From Chrysopilus asiliformis (lineage: Eukaryota; Arthropoda; Insecta; Diptera; Rhagionidae): a DNA stretch of 64,000 nucleotides. The stretch spans positions 71,020,774 to 71,084,773 of the forward strand of contig OZ035962.1 in assembly GCA_964034945.1 (NCBI GenBank), read 5' to 3'. A program made the position numbers and the translations under genes. Positions 33,916 to 47,300 of this stretch are shown one piece after another. The number at the start of each line of letters is the position of its first letter. Positions within the stretch are counted from its first letter, which is position 1. The notes under the pieces are model-generated. The model did not search any database, had not been told where the DNA came from, and saw only the letters and a list, made by a program, of their open reading frames with translations.

Positions 33916-34820
33916 ACACATGGATCAATAAGTCCCGAGACTAACCCAGAGATGACGCTCGTAGTAAACCAGTAACCACGTCTTTCTAGAGTACTAACCT
34001 TTGCTTGAAACGTGTCAAAATTTTAAGTCGATCGGACCAGAAACAGCTGAGTTATCGAGGTTGGAGTAAAGTCGTTTTGTAGTTTGTTTAAAAAATGGAA
34101 AAAACCGAGTTTCGTGTTCTGATAAAACATTGTTTTTTAATGGATAAAAACACCGTGCAAGCGAAACAATGGATTGAAAAATGTTACCCGGACTCTTGTC
34201 CATCAAAAGCAACGATTTGTCGGTGGTTTGCCGAGTTTAAACGTGGTCGTACCGACACAAATGACGCGGAACGCTCGGGTAGACCTGTGGAAGCCGTTAC
34301 ACCGGAAAATGTGAGTGAAGTGACAAAAATTATAATGAAAGATCGTAAAGTGAAGCTCCGTGAGATTGCTGAGATAACACAGATATCATATGGAAGTGCA
34401 TTTACTATCCTTCATGAAAAATTGAGCATGAAAAAGGTTTTTTCCAAGTGGGTGCCGCGATTGCTTTCGATGGAACAAAAACAGCAACGAGTCGATGATT
34501 CAGAAAGCTGTTTATCGCTATTTACTCGCAATAAAAATGATTTCTTGCGTCGTTACGTGTCCATGGACGAAACATGGATACATCACTACACTCCAGAGTC
34601 GAAGCGGCTGTCATCTGAGGGGCGCACAGCTGGCGAAAGCCGTCCGAAGCGTCCGAAAACGCAGCAGTCAGCTGGCAAAGTCATGGCGTCAGTTTTTTGG
34701 GATACGCATGGCGTGACGATTGTATCACCCTAAAAGGTGATTATATTGATGAATAAAAAAAAATTTTGCAAAAAAAATGTTGTTTTCATTGTTAGTCTCG
34801 GGACTTATTGATCCATGTGT
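33916..34820 (+). mobile_element. mariner (irritans-type) deletion derivative
   Basis: Terminal inverted repeats of about 30 bp, ACACATGGATCAATAAGTCC..., flanked by TA (33914-33915, 34821-34822). 905 bp against about 1.3 kb for full-length mariners. A transposase ORF is present but internally deleted. Confidence 0.9.
34095..34733 (+). pseudogene. mariner transposase, internally deleted
   Basis: A 212-residue frame starting MEKTEFRVLIKHCFL has the N-terminal helix-turn-helix region and the KWVPRLL segment (WVPHEL in most mariners). The first catalytic Asp lies in MDETWIHHY (about residue 157). It then runs to VFWDTHG and stops. The second Asp (in HQDNAP) and the DD34D third Asp are absent. 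A frame remnant GDYIDE at 34736-34754 is the normal C-terminus, showing that about 400 bp were lost between. It cannot be active. Confidence 0.88.
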
Positions 34821-35429
34821 TACTTTAAAATCTTAACTTAAGATGTGAATAGTCAATTGTTTGGATAAGTTCTAGCTGTGACTTCACGGATACAAAGAAT
34901 TTTTTCGACTGTTTTAAAAGGACGTGTTCTAAAAATTAACTGCTCTAAAAATTAATTTAGGTCTGGAATATTTTATCTATCTACTTTTTCTATATGATTT
35001 TAAATAAATAGTGCTAAGCTGTGGAAAAATAAATACAAAAGTAAAGCAATAAATAATTAGAATAATGGGCAAACACAAATTCAAAAGAAAATAGTTTTTT
35101 TTTTGTACTACGGCGATTACTATATGCTTATATTTATGATTTTAAAGCATATAAATTTGTAATTATAATACGCCATAAGTTTTTAAGTAATTGAATGATT
35201 AATGCTATAATAAAAATTTCCCAAAAATTTTAACTTCTGAATTTGAACGCAAATTAAAATAAATTGAAGCAAAGAAGAAATTAAATGAAATATTTACTAA
35301 TTATTCAATTGAAAAAAAAAATACAGCAACAATAATATCGACTTTTTTTTGTTAATTATTATATATCTAGCAAACTATTTAGGAACAAATTAACAACTCT
35401 TTATCAAATCTATAAAATTAATAATTAAA

Positions 35430-35510
35430 AATTAAATATATATATATATATATGTATATGTATATATATGTATATACATGTATATATATATATATACATA
35501 CATATATATA
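35430..35510. repeat. AT-type microsatellite
   Basis: Runs of TATATA interrupted by TG (TATATATGTATATG), about 80 bases. Confidence 0.8.
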
Positions 35511-37103
35511 ACTAAAAGAAAAATTATATACCTATATAAGAAAGGAATTAATGCTCTAATATTTAAAAAAAAATAAAGATTAAATACTATATATATTTGA
35601 AAAATATATACAAGAAAGAAGAAAATATGATAGGAAAATATCTGAATAATACGGATTTTTTTACATCTTTTATTTCTCTTTCTCTAAAATAAAATTACTT
35701 TTAGTTATAATTTAGAATTTATTTTCTGTTTATATCCAAAGGTCATTAATATATATGTTTCAAAAATGACGCTTTCGGATATTATTTTATAGGATATATA
35801 TTATTTTGTTTTATTTCCTTATTTGGGATTATGTTATATGTAATTAACTTATTATTTAGTAATGATATTTGCAAATATGATTTAGCAGAATACTGCATGG
35901 GAATAAAAAAATTAATGAAATATCTTCCCATCAATTATTCTATTTTTTGGGAAATATATAAAATATGAATTGAAACTACTGTAAAATATATTTGAATTAC
36001 AAACAAAATATATTCACTACACAGTAAAAATGTTTTATTTCTTTCTCAATCTCCGTATTTTTCTCCCATAAGCAAATTGGTCTGTGATGTTTTCAGCACC
36101 GTATCGTAATACAGTGGACCCATGCTTTACGCCAGTGTCTCCCAACCTGGCATATATGCACCTCCAGGGGAATATCCACATTTTCCACATCGCCTTTTTT
36201 AACTGTTGTTTTGAATTTGTGCTTTGTAGCAATTTGACGAAGCAATTCCGGCTTTGTTTTGAGGTAATTATAAAAATTAACGCATGGATATTTCAAGTTA
36301 CATTTGACGATCAGAATTGCTGCCAATGTTTTCACTTCTAATCGAGTTTTGTCTGACGTTTTGCATTGCTATTAATAAATTTGAATTTCGAAACGTTAAA
36401 GAATTAAAGTTTAATATTTTTTCTGAGTATTTAAGTGCAGTATTTTGAGGAAAAAATGCAGTATGCAGTTTTGGAGTCTGAAATACAGTATAATATTGCG
36501 AAATATAGTATAGATGGCATCGTTATATATACATAAAGATGTTCAAAATCTTGCTGCTAGGCTACCTCAGTGCACCTTCAAGCATAGAGATGGGCATCCA
36601 AGTCTAACATCATCCACCGCATTATTGTGCGATTTCTGGCACTCACCGGTGGTGGATTGAAGGGAACGACGAGGTAAAGCCGAATCGGAGAAAATGCGTT
36701 GTCGTTGTTTTGATTTTGACTCAAACACTGAGTAGATTCTAATGCGATTTTTGTAATTTTGTTGGTGGTTCGAAGATTTTTCAATTTGTAAGAAAATTTT
36801 TATCCATTCAGTTTGCATGTAACCAATTTTTTTTAAATTAGTTGTGGAAAGTTAGCTGTATTTTTTGTATGCCCGATAGTCGGAGGGGAGGAGATCAAAG
36901 CTGAAATTTGGGCATTTGCAACTTCTAAACGGCAAACCATATTAAACACTTAAGGAGGTAGTTTATTAGATGTACTTTTCAATAAAAAATATTGCTTACT
37001 TTCATCCCTCTCCCCTTCATATTCCAAAATTCAATTTAATGACAAAAGGTGAAATATCTCGGCATCGTTTTGTTTAAATTTTTTCTGTAAATAGCTTTCA
37101 ATA

Positions 37104-37361
37104 TCGTCGGCTAAAAGTGAAATTGTGCTAAGTCTATTATGCCAAATTTGACAGAAGAGCAATAAAAAACCTTGTTAAATCATTTTTATTTTCATTTAAA
37201 GAAAAAAGAATCTCATTTAAAGAAAACTGAGCCCAATTTTTCTCATTTAAAGAAAACTCAGTGTTATTGAAAGAGAAATTAAACGATTTAACAAGGTTTT
37301 CATTGCTTCTCTGGAAAATTATACCAAATGGACTTAGCATAATTTCACTTTTAGCCGACGA
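37104..37361. mobile_element. TA-flanked hairpin MITE (TCGTCGGCTAAAAG)
   Basis: 258-bp copy of the 22955 family with intact ends CCGACGA and TA on both sides (37102-37103, 37362-37363). The loop has three CATTTAAAGAAAA units. Confidence 0.8.
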
Positions 37362-37487
37362 TATACATAAATATTCGCCAAATAAAATTTATGGGTAAAT
37401 TCATTGTTTTTTTTAATGTTTTTTGAAGCAATCGAATACAAGAAAAAAATATTTAACTGAATTTCAACTCAGTAATTGGACGGATAA

Positions 37488-38026
37488 TGCCGGAGACACA
37501 TGTGCAGAATTTTGCATGCAGCGCAGTTAGAATACACAGGTTTATATGAAGGAGCCCACACGTAAATTCTGCATGCAGCGCAGAGCTGCACCATATCTCT
37601 ATTTCTAATTTCTCTGCGCAGATTTAGTGATGCCAACCGAGGATTCTTTTTTGGTGCTTGGCAAAATCGACTGTTAGCGAAGAGACTATGGACTAGATTC
37701 GTATACAGTGGAAAAAGAAAATTTGACAATTGGTAAGAACGATTTTTAGCGAAGAACGAGTCTCAGTTTTAAGTAGAAAATATTCAATACTTTGTGTTGA
37801 CGTTATCTATGTCTTTCAGGAACATGAGGTGGTCCATCCATTTCCAAAGGTGATCCATCCATTTCCAATACAAAAATTGATCGTTTCGAATAAATTCAAT
37901 AAATTCTTCTTCCATTGTTGACAGCAGCCGATGCGATGAAATGACAAAAAAAATCTGCTCGTGTGTCTCAGCTGCAGATCTGCATGCAGCGCTGCATGCA
38001 GAAATTCTGCACATGTGTCTCCGGCA
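37488..38026. mobile_element. Harbinger-like MITE with TGCCGGAGACACATGTGCAG ends
   Basis: 539 bp. The left end TGCCGGAGACACATGTGCAG is matched, inverted, at the right. TAA flanks both sides (37485-37487, 38027-38029). Internal motif GCATGCAGCGC is repeated several times near both ends. No transposase. Confidence 0.75.
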
Positions 38027-38194
38027 TAAGGCTGAGATTTTTCAAAGAAGCATTTCAGAATCTGAATCAAAATAAAATATACACCTCAAAATATTTTCCC
38101 AAAAACCCCCTCTCCAGCTTTTTATTAACATAAGGGCAGATTTTTTATTATTATCACGTAAATTGAACAGGAAGGTATTCTCTGCACGCGTTGG

Positions 38195-38200
38195 TTTATT
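38195..38200 (-). terminator. Candidate poly(A) signal, CTL gene
   Basis: AATAAA on the minus strand, about 135 bases past the stop codon. A variant ATTAAA lies closer at 38268-38273. Confidence 0.35.
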
Positions 38201-38334
38201 ATACGCCATATCTCTGATATTCACAAACGGTTTGGGGGATTTCTCGCTTACGACAAATAAAAAATTATTTAATAATTATAAAAAAAAAGTTTATCATACA
38301 AAAATTTACATGGGAATTATAATTTGATTCAATT

Positions 38335-41300
38335 TTATCGACCATTCGAACTTTTTTGAACAGACCACGCCTTGCCTGACTTTCCGTCATTGATGTTAAG
38401 CGCTTTTTTCGAATTCTGAACAAATTCCATCAGACCTCGTGACATGAAATAGGGGCGATTAATTCCATCATTCCGATCGCAGTCTTCACAAAAACATATA
38501 AAAATTGTGTCGATAGTCATCTTTTAAGTAGAAAAATGATAAAAATAAACTTATTAGTATATAAAGTAACAGTTATTTAAAAATATATGTTTTTGAATAA
38601 CCTCATATATCGAGATGAAACAGTGAGCAACTAAATATGCAAAAAGACCAAGTAACGAAAGTATTACCCAGCTATGCATAACTCCCTCTTTTTTCTATTA
38701 AAATAGTAAACAAAAAAAAACACATTAGAAAAACAAGTTGATATTTTAGATGTAAAGTAGACTCGCGATTATATGAACATTCTATTATATGAATGGCTGT
38801 ATTAAATGTATGAAAAATATTTAAGATTAAATACTCTGTTATATGAACAGTTTAAAACGTCATGTTCATATAATTGCGAGTGTATTGTATTTATAATTCA
38901 CCTGAATTAATTCGATTCCGACTAAAACCGTTGTGAGAACCACAAAAGCTTTGGCTAGAAGTAAAACGAAATCGCCAACAGAATTAATTGCAAGTACACG
39001 AAGCGCATTACTGGATAAAATATTGAATGCCTTTTTTCCGGCTGTGCAAAATGGATCACCATTCAACGCTGCAAAAAGAAAATAAATCAATGTAAGTATA
39101 AAATTATGTAGGATAAATCAATAAAACAATGGCTTTAGATAGGGTCAAAGTGGGTAAATGTAAACAGGGGTAATTGTAAACACTATTGGTTGTCCCCAAA
39201 CTGCTATTCCTTCTTAGCTTATCTAGACAATATATTAAAAATTGATCTTTTATCTCACTGCGGATATGTGCCACAATATATCTAAGAGAGGGTTCGTTGT
39301 GTATGAGCGGTCAAAGTGAGTGCTTCTTTTTAGTGTGATTTCAGTTTTCCTAAGAGGGAAAAGAATTATATTTTGAAGGGATTTTTAAAAGAAGGATGTA
39401 TGTTTTAGCTTAATATACGAACAATATAGTTGCTTGAGATAGGTTATATATGTTAATTGTTGGCTATAAACAAACTGTAAAAAATTATTGTCTGTTTACA
39501 TTTACCCCCTCATTTCTAACCTCATGTCCAAATGTAAACACTATAATGGGGTTAATGTAACCAATTTCTGGCAAATGTAATCACCCTTTTTATACCCGTA
39601 TGGTGAAAACAAAGGGTATATTAACTTTGCCTTACTGTTTGTAACGCCAAGATCCTATCATCACACACAAAAATGAATTATACCAGTATGTTTAGAATGA
39701 CAAAAAAAAAATTAACTTCTGCATGTCCGTCCGTCCGTGTGTCTGTGGCGCGGATTGCGGGCGCACGGATTGAGCTAGAGACTTGAAATTTTGCGCAGAT
39801 ACGTATATAAAAAAGGATAAAAAAAAGGTGTTTACCTTTACCCCATTTTTCAAAAATTTGAAAAAAAATATAGGGGTAAAAGTAAATATCCAATTTTGTA
39901 AAAAATTAAGGACCTAACATTTTGAAATCACATGGAATGGGCAATAAATAGACAACAAATTTTAACATAATATATCAAAACTCCGCTGTTAGTGATTTAA
40001 TTTAAAAAAAAAACCATTACGAAGTTGAAAAGATATCAAAAAAGTGAAAATCGTTTACAATAACCCCCCTTGACCCTAAGTGGTTATTATATATTTAGGC
40101 ATATTCATGTAGAATATCCCTGGGTAGATCTTTTATTTATCCGACTGCGATCAAGCCAAAAAGAGAAGTATTTTTGGTATTTTAGGTATGTGACTTTTTC
40201 TAGAGGCCTAGAACACCTTCAGCGCTTTTCATGAAACTGGTGCCAAAAGATTGGCCTGCTCGTGGCGAGTGGTCTTAGCCATGTTCCAATAATGGAAGAA
40301 GTAAATGGCGGATGAAAGACGCCTTTATGTTCAAATTGCGTATATATCTATCAATTGGGTCTGCCTGTCTGTTCGTTGTTTATCGAAGTGACGTTGCTCT
40401 AGTGTGGATGAGAGTAATTTTGGTTAGTGATGGGCTGAGTTCGTTGTTTGGTTAACCGCTTAAAAATTATAGTCGACCCATCAGATGAGATCAATAATTT
40501 GAGAGGAAACCCATAAAACTATTTTCGAATAAAAAATATATTACTTACCAGTTTCTATGTAAGCATTTCTCGATAAATATTGAAGAAAATTCTCAAAAAT
40601 ATATAAGCAACATGTGCAGGCTCCATGTAAACATTTGAAGACTCGATTTTCTGGATTTTCCAGCGCAAACTAAAATTGTTTAATTAAAATGGTTTTAAAA
40701 AAATCTTAGTTTTTTAAAATAAAAGTTTCTGTTTCAAACACAAAAATCCTTAATTTACCGAAATAAATTAAAAACAAACGGCTTACCGGGCTTCTACACT
40801 CACGATTTTTTATGCCATCAAATTTTTATCCCATTGATTGGCCAATCAGAGCTCGGGTTGTTGGTGGGAAAAAATTCCAGAGACAAATTCTATCAAAGAT
40901 TTCAATGCTGAATTTTCATGGATTTTTATACCCGTATGGTGAAACCAAAGGGTATATTAACTTTGCCTTACCGCTTGTAACGCCAAGATCCCGTCATCAT
41001 ACACAAAAATGAATTACACCAGTGTAGACATGGGTAACGCAGTAAAATTTTGTACGCTGATGCAGTAGCGCAAGCGCAGTACACTGTATCAGCGCAGTGC
41101 GTTAACGCAATTGCGCCATATGGCCCACCGGTTGGAACCATCGTCATTATGGCTGCGCTTTTTTTGCCGCGCTGTCAAATCGTTGTGTGAAACAGTCAAT
41201 TTTTCGATCAAGAGGAGGAACAAACAAAATAACTCAATACTGCGCTATGTATCGTATTTACAATAGACATGAGATACAGTGCTGAGTTGAGTTACTGCGC

Positions 41301-44300
41301 TAACAAGGCCCATGAAAAGAGAATATGTACATAACAAGAAATTGTATATTTGGGCTTGTCTATAAGTCAATGTGCGAGAAAGCAAGACAAGGCGATATTT
41401 CCCCTCTATCGTATTGAATACATATGTAAAAATTTCCCCAACAGTTGGCTCAATAACCAAGTTGTTTCGTTTGACTCGTTTGCGTTATGTGCGCTATTGC
41501 GCTACTAAAATTTTCATTCGCGTATCCGCGCACATAGCGCAGTATAACTGTATCAACGCAATGGCGCAACGCAGCGCTGCGTTACCCATGTCTACACCAG
41601 TGTGCTTAGAATGATAAAAAAAATTGAATTTTGCATGTTCGTCCGTCTGTGGCGCGGATTGCGGACACACGGATTGAGAGACTTGAAATTTTACGCAGAT
41701 TCGTAAAATGCAAGGCTAAGTTCGTTCATAGGCGAAAATGGACCATTAGGGGGAGGGGGGAGAGGGGAGAGGGGAGAGGGGAGAGGGGAGAGGGGAGAGG
41801 GGAGAGGGGAGAGGGGAGAGGGGAGGTGGGAGAGGGGAGAGGTACAACTGTTCGAATTTTGATACGAATATCACCACACGGGTTTTCAATAATTGCCAGA
41901 TTGGTAATTATAGCTTTTGTTATGTTTTTTTGACATTTCCCAATTAAAGATGGCGAAATCTTAATGCACCCAACAAGATGTCGCGAAAATAACTAATTTT
42001 TACAACCAATACGATTATAGAGGCTTTGGAAAAATATTTATATAATTTTTAGGACTTTTTCTTTCCGCCTTCTATTTTTGTTTCTTAAATATTATGTTCA
42101 GCATAGATTGCAATAGCTGTGACGAGTTGTTTTTACTTCAAAGGCTTGTGAAGAAATAAAATCCCACACAGTTTGGGTATAAATTTTATAAATAAATTTA
42201 TTTATCTAAATCCATGAGCAAATTTATAAATTTTATAAAAAACGGGGATCAAAATTGATCAATTAAATTTATTAATTGTATAAATCCCCTAAGTATGAAA
42301 TTTCCTGATTTTTTTATAAAAAGTAGGGGGAAAATATAGTAGCGTGGAATTTATATTTGTTCTAATAATTTAACTTTTACATTTGTGTTTCCATTTAGTT
42401 TTACAAATTCAATTACCTTTTGTCTCATAGAATATTTTTATTTCTTCTTGATAGTTTTATACGTAATATGAAGTATATATACCTACTATCAAATTTCTTT
42501 CGAAACGTGAATTATATCTCAGCAAAAGAAAATAAAATTCTAAACCTTACGATTTTAAAAAATTAATATATAAATTTTATATCAAATTGTTATTGAATTT
42601 TTGAACAAAATCAAAATTGACTATGTTTATAAAACTCAGCATAAAATTTATACTTTTTATTTATCAATGCTTTTAATTAATTCATAATTTATTAATTCTA
42701 TATCACTTTTGGTATAAGAATGACTTTATATGGAAAAATTTATCAAAAAAGTATAAATTTTATACCCAAATTTTCAACCGTGCATGAAATATGTTTGCCC
42801 GGCTGACAAAAAAATCTCATTCCGGTGAGATATATCAAGAGATAAAAAATCGGTTATTAAGACTCGGCGTTACTCACAGTTATTGATTTTAAGATGGCTC
42901 TGATCAAATTCACAACTGCAATTAAAAATGATCCAAGTGCAACAGTTCCCAGATGATATCGAAGCAAGTTATGGAAACTTCTTGATATTGGTGATGAAAG
43001 ATTGGCTTTATTTCTAAAAACAATTTTTTTTGTAATAACTATATGTTCGACAATTGCTTAGTTAAAAACAAACCTGGTAAAAAACCATGCAGCAACAGCA
43101 CCTGCCACGACCATGTGTTGGCAGCCGACAACAAAGTTTGTGAACCAAAACAACGCGAATAAATTATACCACCGAGTAACCTGTGAAAAATAAAAAAGCG
43201 CAATTTTGAAGGGATAGTATTTCATACAAAAAAATATTACCAATATTGTCGAATTTTTCTCGAATTTCATACTTTGATTGTCCACAATTTGTAAATGTCC
43301 GGAACTTTCGATTACTAAAGCAAAGTATAGCCACATTGTGACAAAAAATGTCAAAGTCAGGAAAGTCTAAAAACAATAATTTTTGAGCATTTTATTATAT
43401 ATTTAAAACTATATTACGTCAATATTAAGTAATTCGAGAATGGATAAGACATGGCTACTTTCGCCGCGCTGCACGAAGAAAAACTGTCAATTTTTGCAGC
43501 CGCTGCAGCTTTTCTGACAGTTTTTCTTTGTGCAGCGCAGTGAAAGTAGCAATATCTTATCCAGTAATTTATTATCCTAGAAAAATACACTGAAATCTTG
43601 GTTTATCAGCACCTCGGTTCGTGAGCGCCACGGTTTGTGAAGGCTTCGTTTCTGTTACTTTCAAGCCCGAAAAATAGTTTGGTTCGTAACCAATGTTTCA
43701 GCTCGTGAACCAATTTTCGATTTTGCGGCCACAAAAAGTTAGAAAGAGGTCGAGAGGATTTCAATTATATTCTTGGGAATTAACTCTATTTGTGAATTAT
43801 ACTCTAGAGCAGTGGTTCTTAACCTTGTTGGAGGTACTGACCCCCACCAGTTTCATATGCGCGTTCACCGAACCCTTCTTAATTGGAAAAATAAAATAAG
43901 ATTTTTTCAAATTCAAAACATAGGTATATATTTATACATAGGTGGACAAAATGAACAAAACCATTAAAGAACAAACCATTAAAGAACAAAACCATTAAGA
44001 ATAAAGAACAAAACCATTATAACATGATTTTCACATAAAAACAAAAAGTGTGTGTTTTGACCTCCTATGAACCCGGGAGACTGACTAACCGAACCCCTGG
44101 GGTTCAATCGAACCCAGGTTAAGAACCACGGCTCTAGAGTAAAATATTTTAGCAACAATTTTTAAATAATATTGATTGCGAAATTCTTATAATGCAATTT
44201 TATGCCTAAAAACAATAAAAAAGTAGTATGGCCCCACGACGCCTTTGCCAATTTTTGGCGTGGCATAAGTGTTAAACCTGAATGCCCCCATAAATTGTCC

Positions 44301-47300
44301 CCCTCACGAGTTCTCAATCTGTCACACTGGCTGGTATTGACATTAGGATATGTTAATTTACGCTTTATTTAATTCTTTGCGGGTAGTGGTAATGGGGACA
44401 TTAGGTAGAATATATCCCAAAGTACAGTTTAAAAAATTTCCAAAGAAAAGTTTAGTTTGGAGAATAAAGTAATTTTTTTAAGGATCTAAAAAAAATTAAC
44501 GGAATACATTAAAAATATTCATACCAATAGAGGTTCAAACATTAATAGTGGCATTTGCGTCACAGCCTTGCCAGCTTCCTTAAAAAGTGCAATAACTAAG
44601 CCGATTCTTTTTCTTAATGCAAAAATTATTAAACAAATACAAATTGTTGCTATTGTCGATATAATAGCAGCAGCTAAATATGTTGACTTCTTTTCTTCAG
44701 CAAAACTGTTTTCTTCGATGTGTTTTGGCTCCTCCGAATAAAGTATCCTGTAAAATAACAAAGGAAATTGTGTTAAGATCTACAAATAAACTCTCCGTAT
44801 AATTGTCAAATCAAATAGTGAGTACAGTGATCCCCCGCTATACGGACGCTCGTTTAACGGAAATTCGAAGTTACGGACATGACTAATATAGGAAAAAATT
44901 CGCTATACGGATAAAAAAATTCGCTATTACGGACAAAAAAATTTTTTTTTTGAATCACAGAAAAAAATCAAGAAAAAGTCCTCCATAATTATGTTGTATT
45001 TATTGTAAATGTACGTACATACTTAATTTCTCCGAAATTTCTGACACATTTTGTGTATACACAAAAGAGAATTAAAAAAAGGCAATAAAAAACTGCAGTA
45101 TTTTTAAAAAATCTATTTGCTATTCTTAAGCGAGAACTCCAATTGGGCAGAGGCAGCAGCAGAGGCAGAAGCAGCAGCAGAAGCAGAATCTGCTTTCTGT
45201 CCCACAATGAAATTTGAATTCTGACGAAACTAGCAGAAACCTACGTAGAAACAGCTACGTTTTTTTGTCCGCGGCATGATTTGTCCCATAATATTTTGTT
45301 GGTTTTAACATATTCAATTGATTTATGCTCCATTTCAAGTAGTATAAATATTTTTTTTCTATAATTATATAGTTTTCTCATTATTCTAGTGGTTAAATAA
45401 TTATTTTAATATATTATACTAATCTGTTTCGTATTACGGATTTTTTTGGTACGCATCTATCTATTTTTAATACGATCCCATACTAAAATAGGTTTCGTTT
45501 TACGGATTTTCGATATACGGACAGTTTCCGTGGAACGCATCCCGTCCGTAAAGCGGGGGACTACTGTATAAGATAATAGGGACAGGGGCGTTGATAAGAA
45601 GGGGCGGGGAATAGGTTCGTTGGTTCAAACCTTCCCCCATTGAGAATCAAAATTTCTAAAAAAAAGAAGCGAAGCAAAAGAAAATGTTGAAGGAGATTTA
45701 ACAGAAAACATGCGGGGACCAATTAAAACCGTCTCAAAAAATATATTTCAATATTTTGTGGCTCGAAAAGAAAAACCGGTAGTAAGCACCTTGCAGTGTT
45801 ATTCAGAAAAAAGTTAACACTGTAGCGCAGAGTTAATTTGAAATACTAAGGAGAATTTTCTATTTTAAGGAGAAAAATATTTATTTGAACGCCATTTTGA
45901 CCTAAATTTTGAAACAGAGAAAGTGCAACTGTGAAAAGTGTAGGTATTATATCAATTTTCATACCATTTGTTCGTATAGTGGGCTAGGGCTACAAGGAAG
46001 AATTAAATATATTAAAACAGTAAATCGATTTTACTGTAAATCGATATCTTTTACCGGAATCGAGATATTTCAGATTTTGTAAAATAAAAATTCATATTTT
46101 TATGTAAACTAATATTTTATTCGTTAGGTTATAGTGTGAATTGTGCAGAAACGTAGATATTCTATAAGAAAGTCATGTGCTGTTCCCATCAGATATTTTT
46201 CAAAGTAGTTCGGTTTATGGTTTAGTTTTGGTTCACTAAAATTTCAATGGTTTTTGGTTCGGTTCGAAAAACCGGTTTGCATGTCTGATTTTTCATGCTG
46301 ATAATTTATTGGGGCGAAAAAAAAAACTCAACTGCACATTGGATAAATAAAAATGATTTTTTTTTTCTGAGCACTAGTTGCGGATTTATACAATTTTTTA
46401 ATAGATTTAATTCACTTACCATAAACATATCGTTCCAATTATTAGTGCAATAACAACTCCGATCAGCACCAACCATACAATAAAACTTGCAAAGAATTTA
46501 AATGCAAAAATCATCAAAATTGAAATTACTGAAAAGCGGTAGAAAATGAAAATATTGTGATTTAAATAAAAATTTCAAAAAATTGATTTACCAAAAGATA
46601 GTACACAAAGACCGAGAATCTCCTTCCAGCACAATTGCAAATCTTCCGAAACTTCTTGGAAAAAGTCCCTGAGACCACTTTTTGAGAAATAAGATTTCTT
46701 ACTCTCGCCATTTTCTTGTCGAATGGGCAGACAGCGGTTGATAAAACGCTGACTGTTGAAGGAACACAAAATTGGTTGATTTTAACAACAAATCTGGTAA
46801 TCAGTGTTGTGCAGATTGTTTACTAAACGTATTTTACGTAATAGTTGTAAAAAATTAATTATTCACAGTTCTCAAACTCATAGAAAACAATATAAAGAAT
46901 GTAAACAATTGTTTTTTTTTCTTATTTTTTATAGTAACTGCAATATTTATAGTTTTGCAATAATCCAGAGAAATCATCAAACAAAAAAACGTCATTCAAA
47001 TTAAAAAAAAAATTATTAGGATAAATATGAACAAAATTTGTATCTAAAAATCTGAATCGATGATAGCTTTACTTGGAATTTATCAGGTTTTAGTACAAAA
47101 TTCATGTGGAATTTTGTGTTGAAATGTGCTAATCTGTTAATAAAAGCATTTGCTAGATTTTATTCACTAGGTGCCATGTTTTTCAACGTACATATGTATA
47201 ATAAATGTGAACAAATTTCTTTGATCTATTAAAAGAACACCGATTCCTTATGGCAGAATGAATTTGACCCCAATAAGAAATCTGAGCATATGTAACAGGA

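Larger units (their letters stand above)
29957..38334. other. Intergenic, between convergent ZFAND4-like and CTL genes
   Basis: Very AT-rich. It holds the 3' UTR of the ZFAND4-like gene, hairpin MITEs (31106, 32734, 37104), a perfect-looking hairpin (33251), a mariner relic (33916), an AT microsatellite (35430-35510), a Harbinger-type MITE (37488) and the 3' UTR of the CTL gene. Three GATCTAAAATTAGCCAAT units lie at 30880-30965. No further gene recognised. Confidence 0.6.
40922..41935 (-). repeat. Copy of the TATACCCGTATGG family split by a hAT MITE
   Basis: 40922-41024 and 41595-41935 are the two halves. The G/C palindrome of other copies is replaced by a roughly 95-bp (GGGGAGA)n array at 41750-41845. 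Splitting occurs at ACACCAGTGT. Confidence 0.8.
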
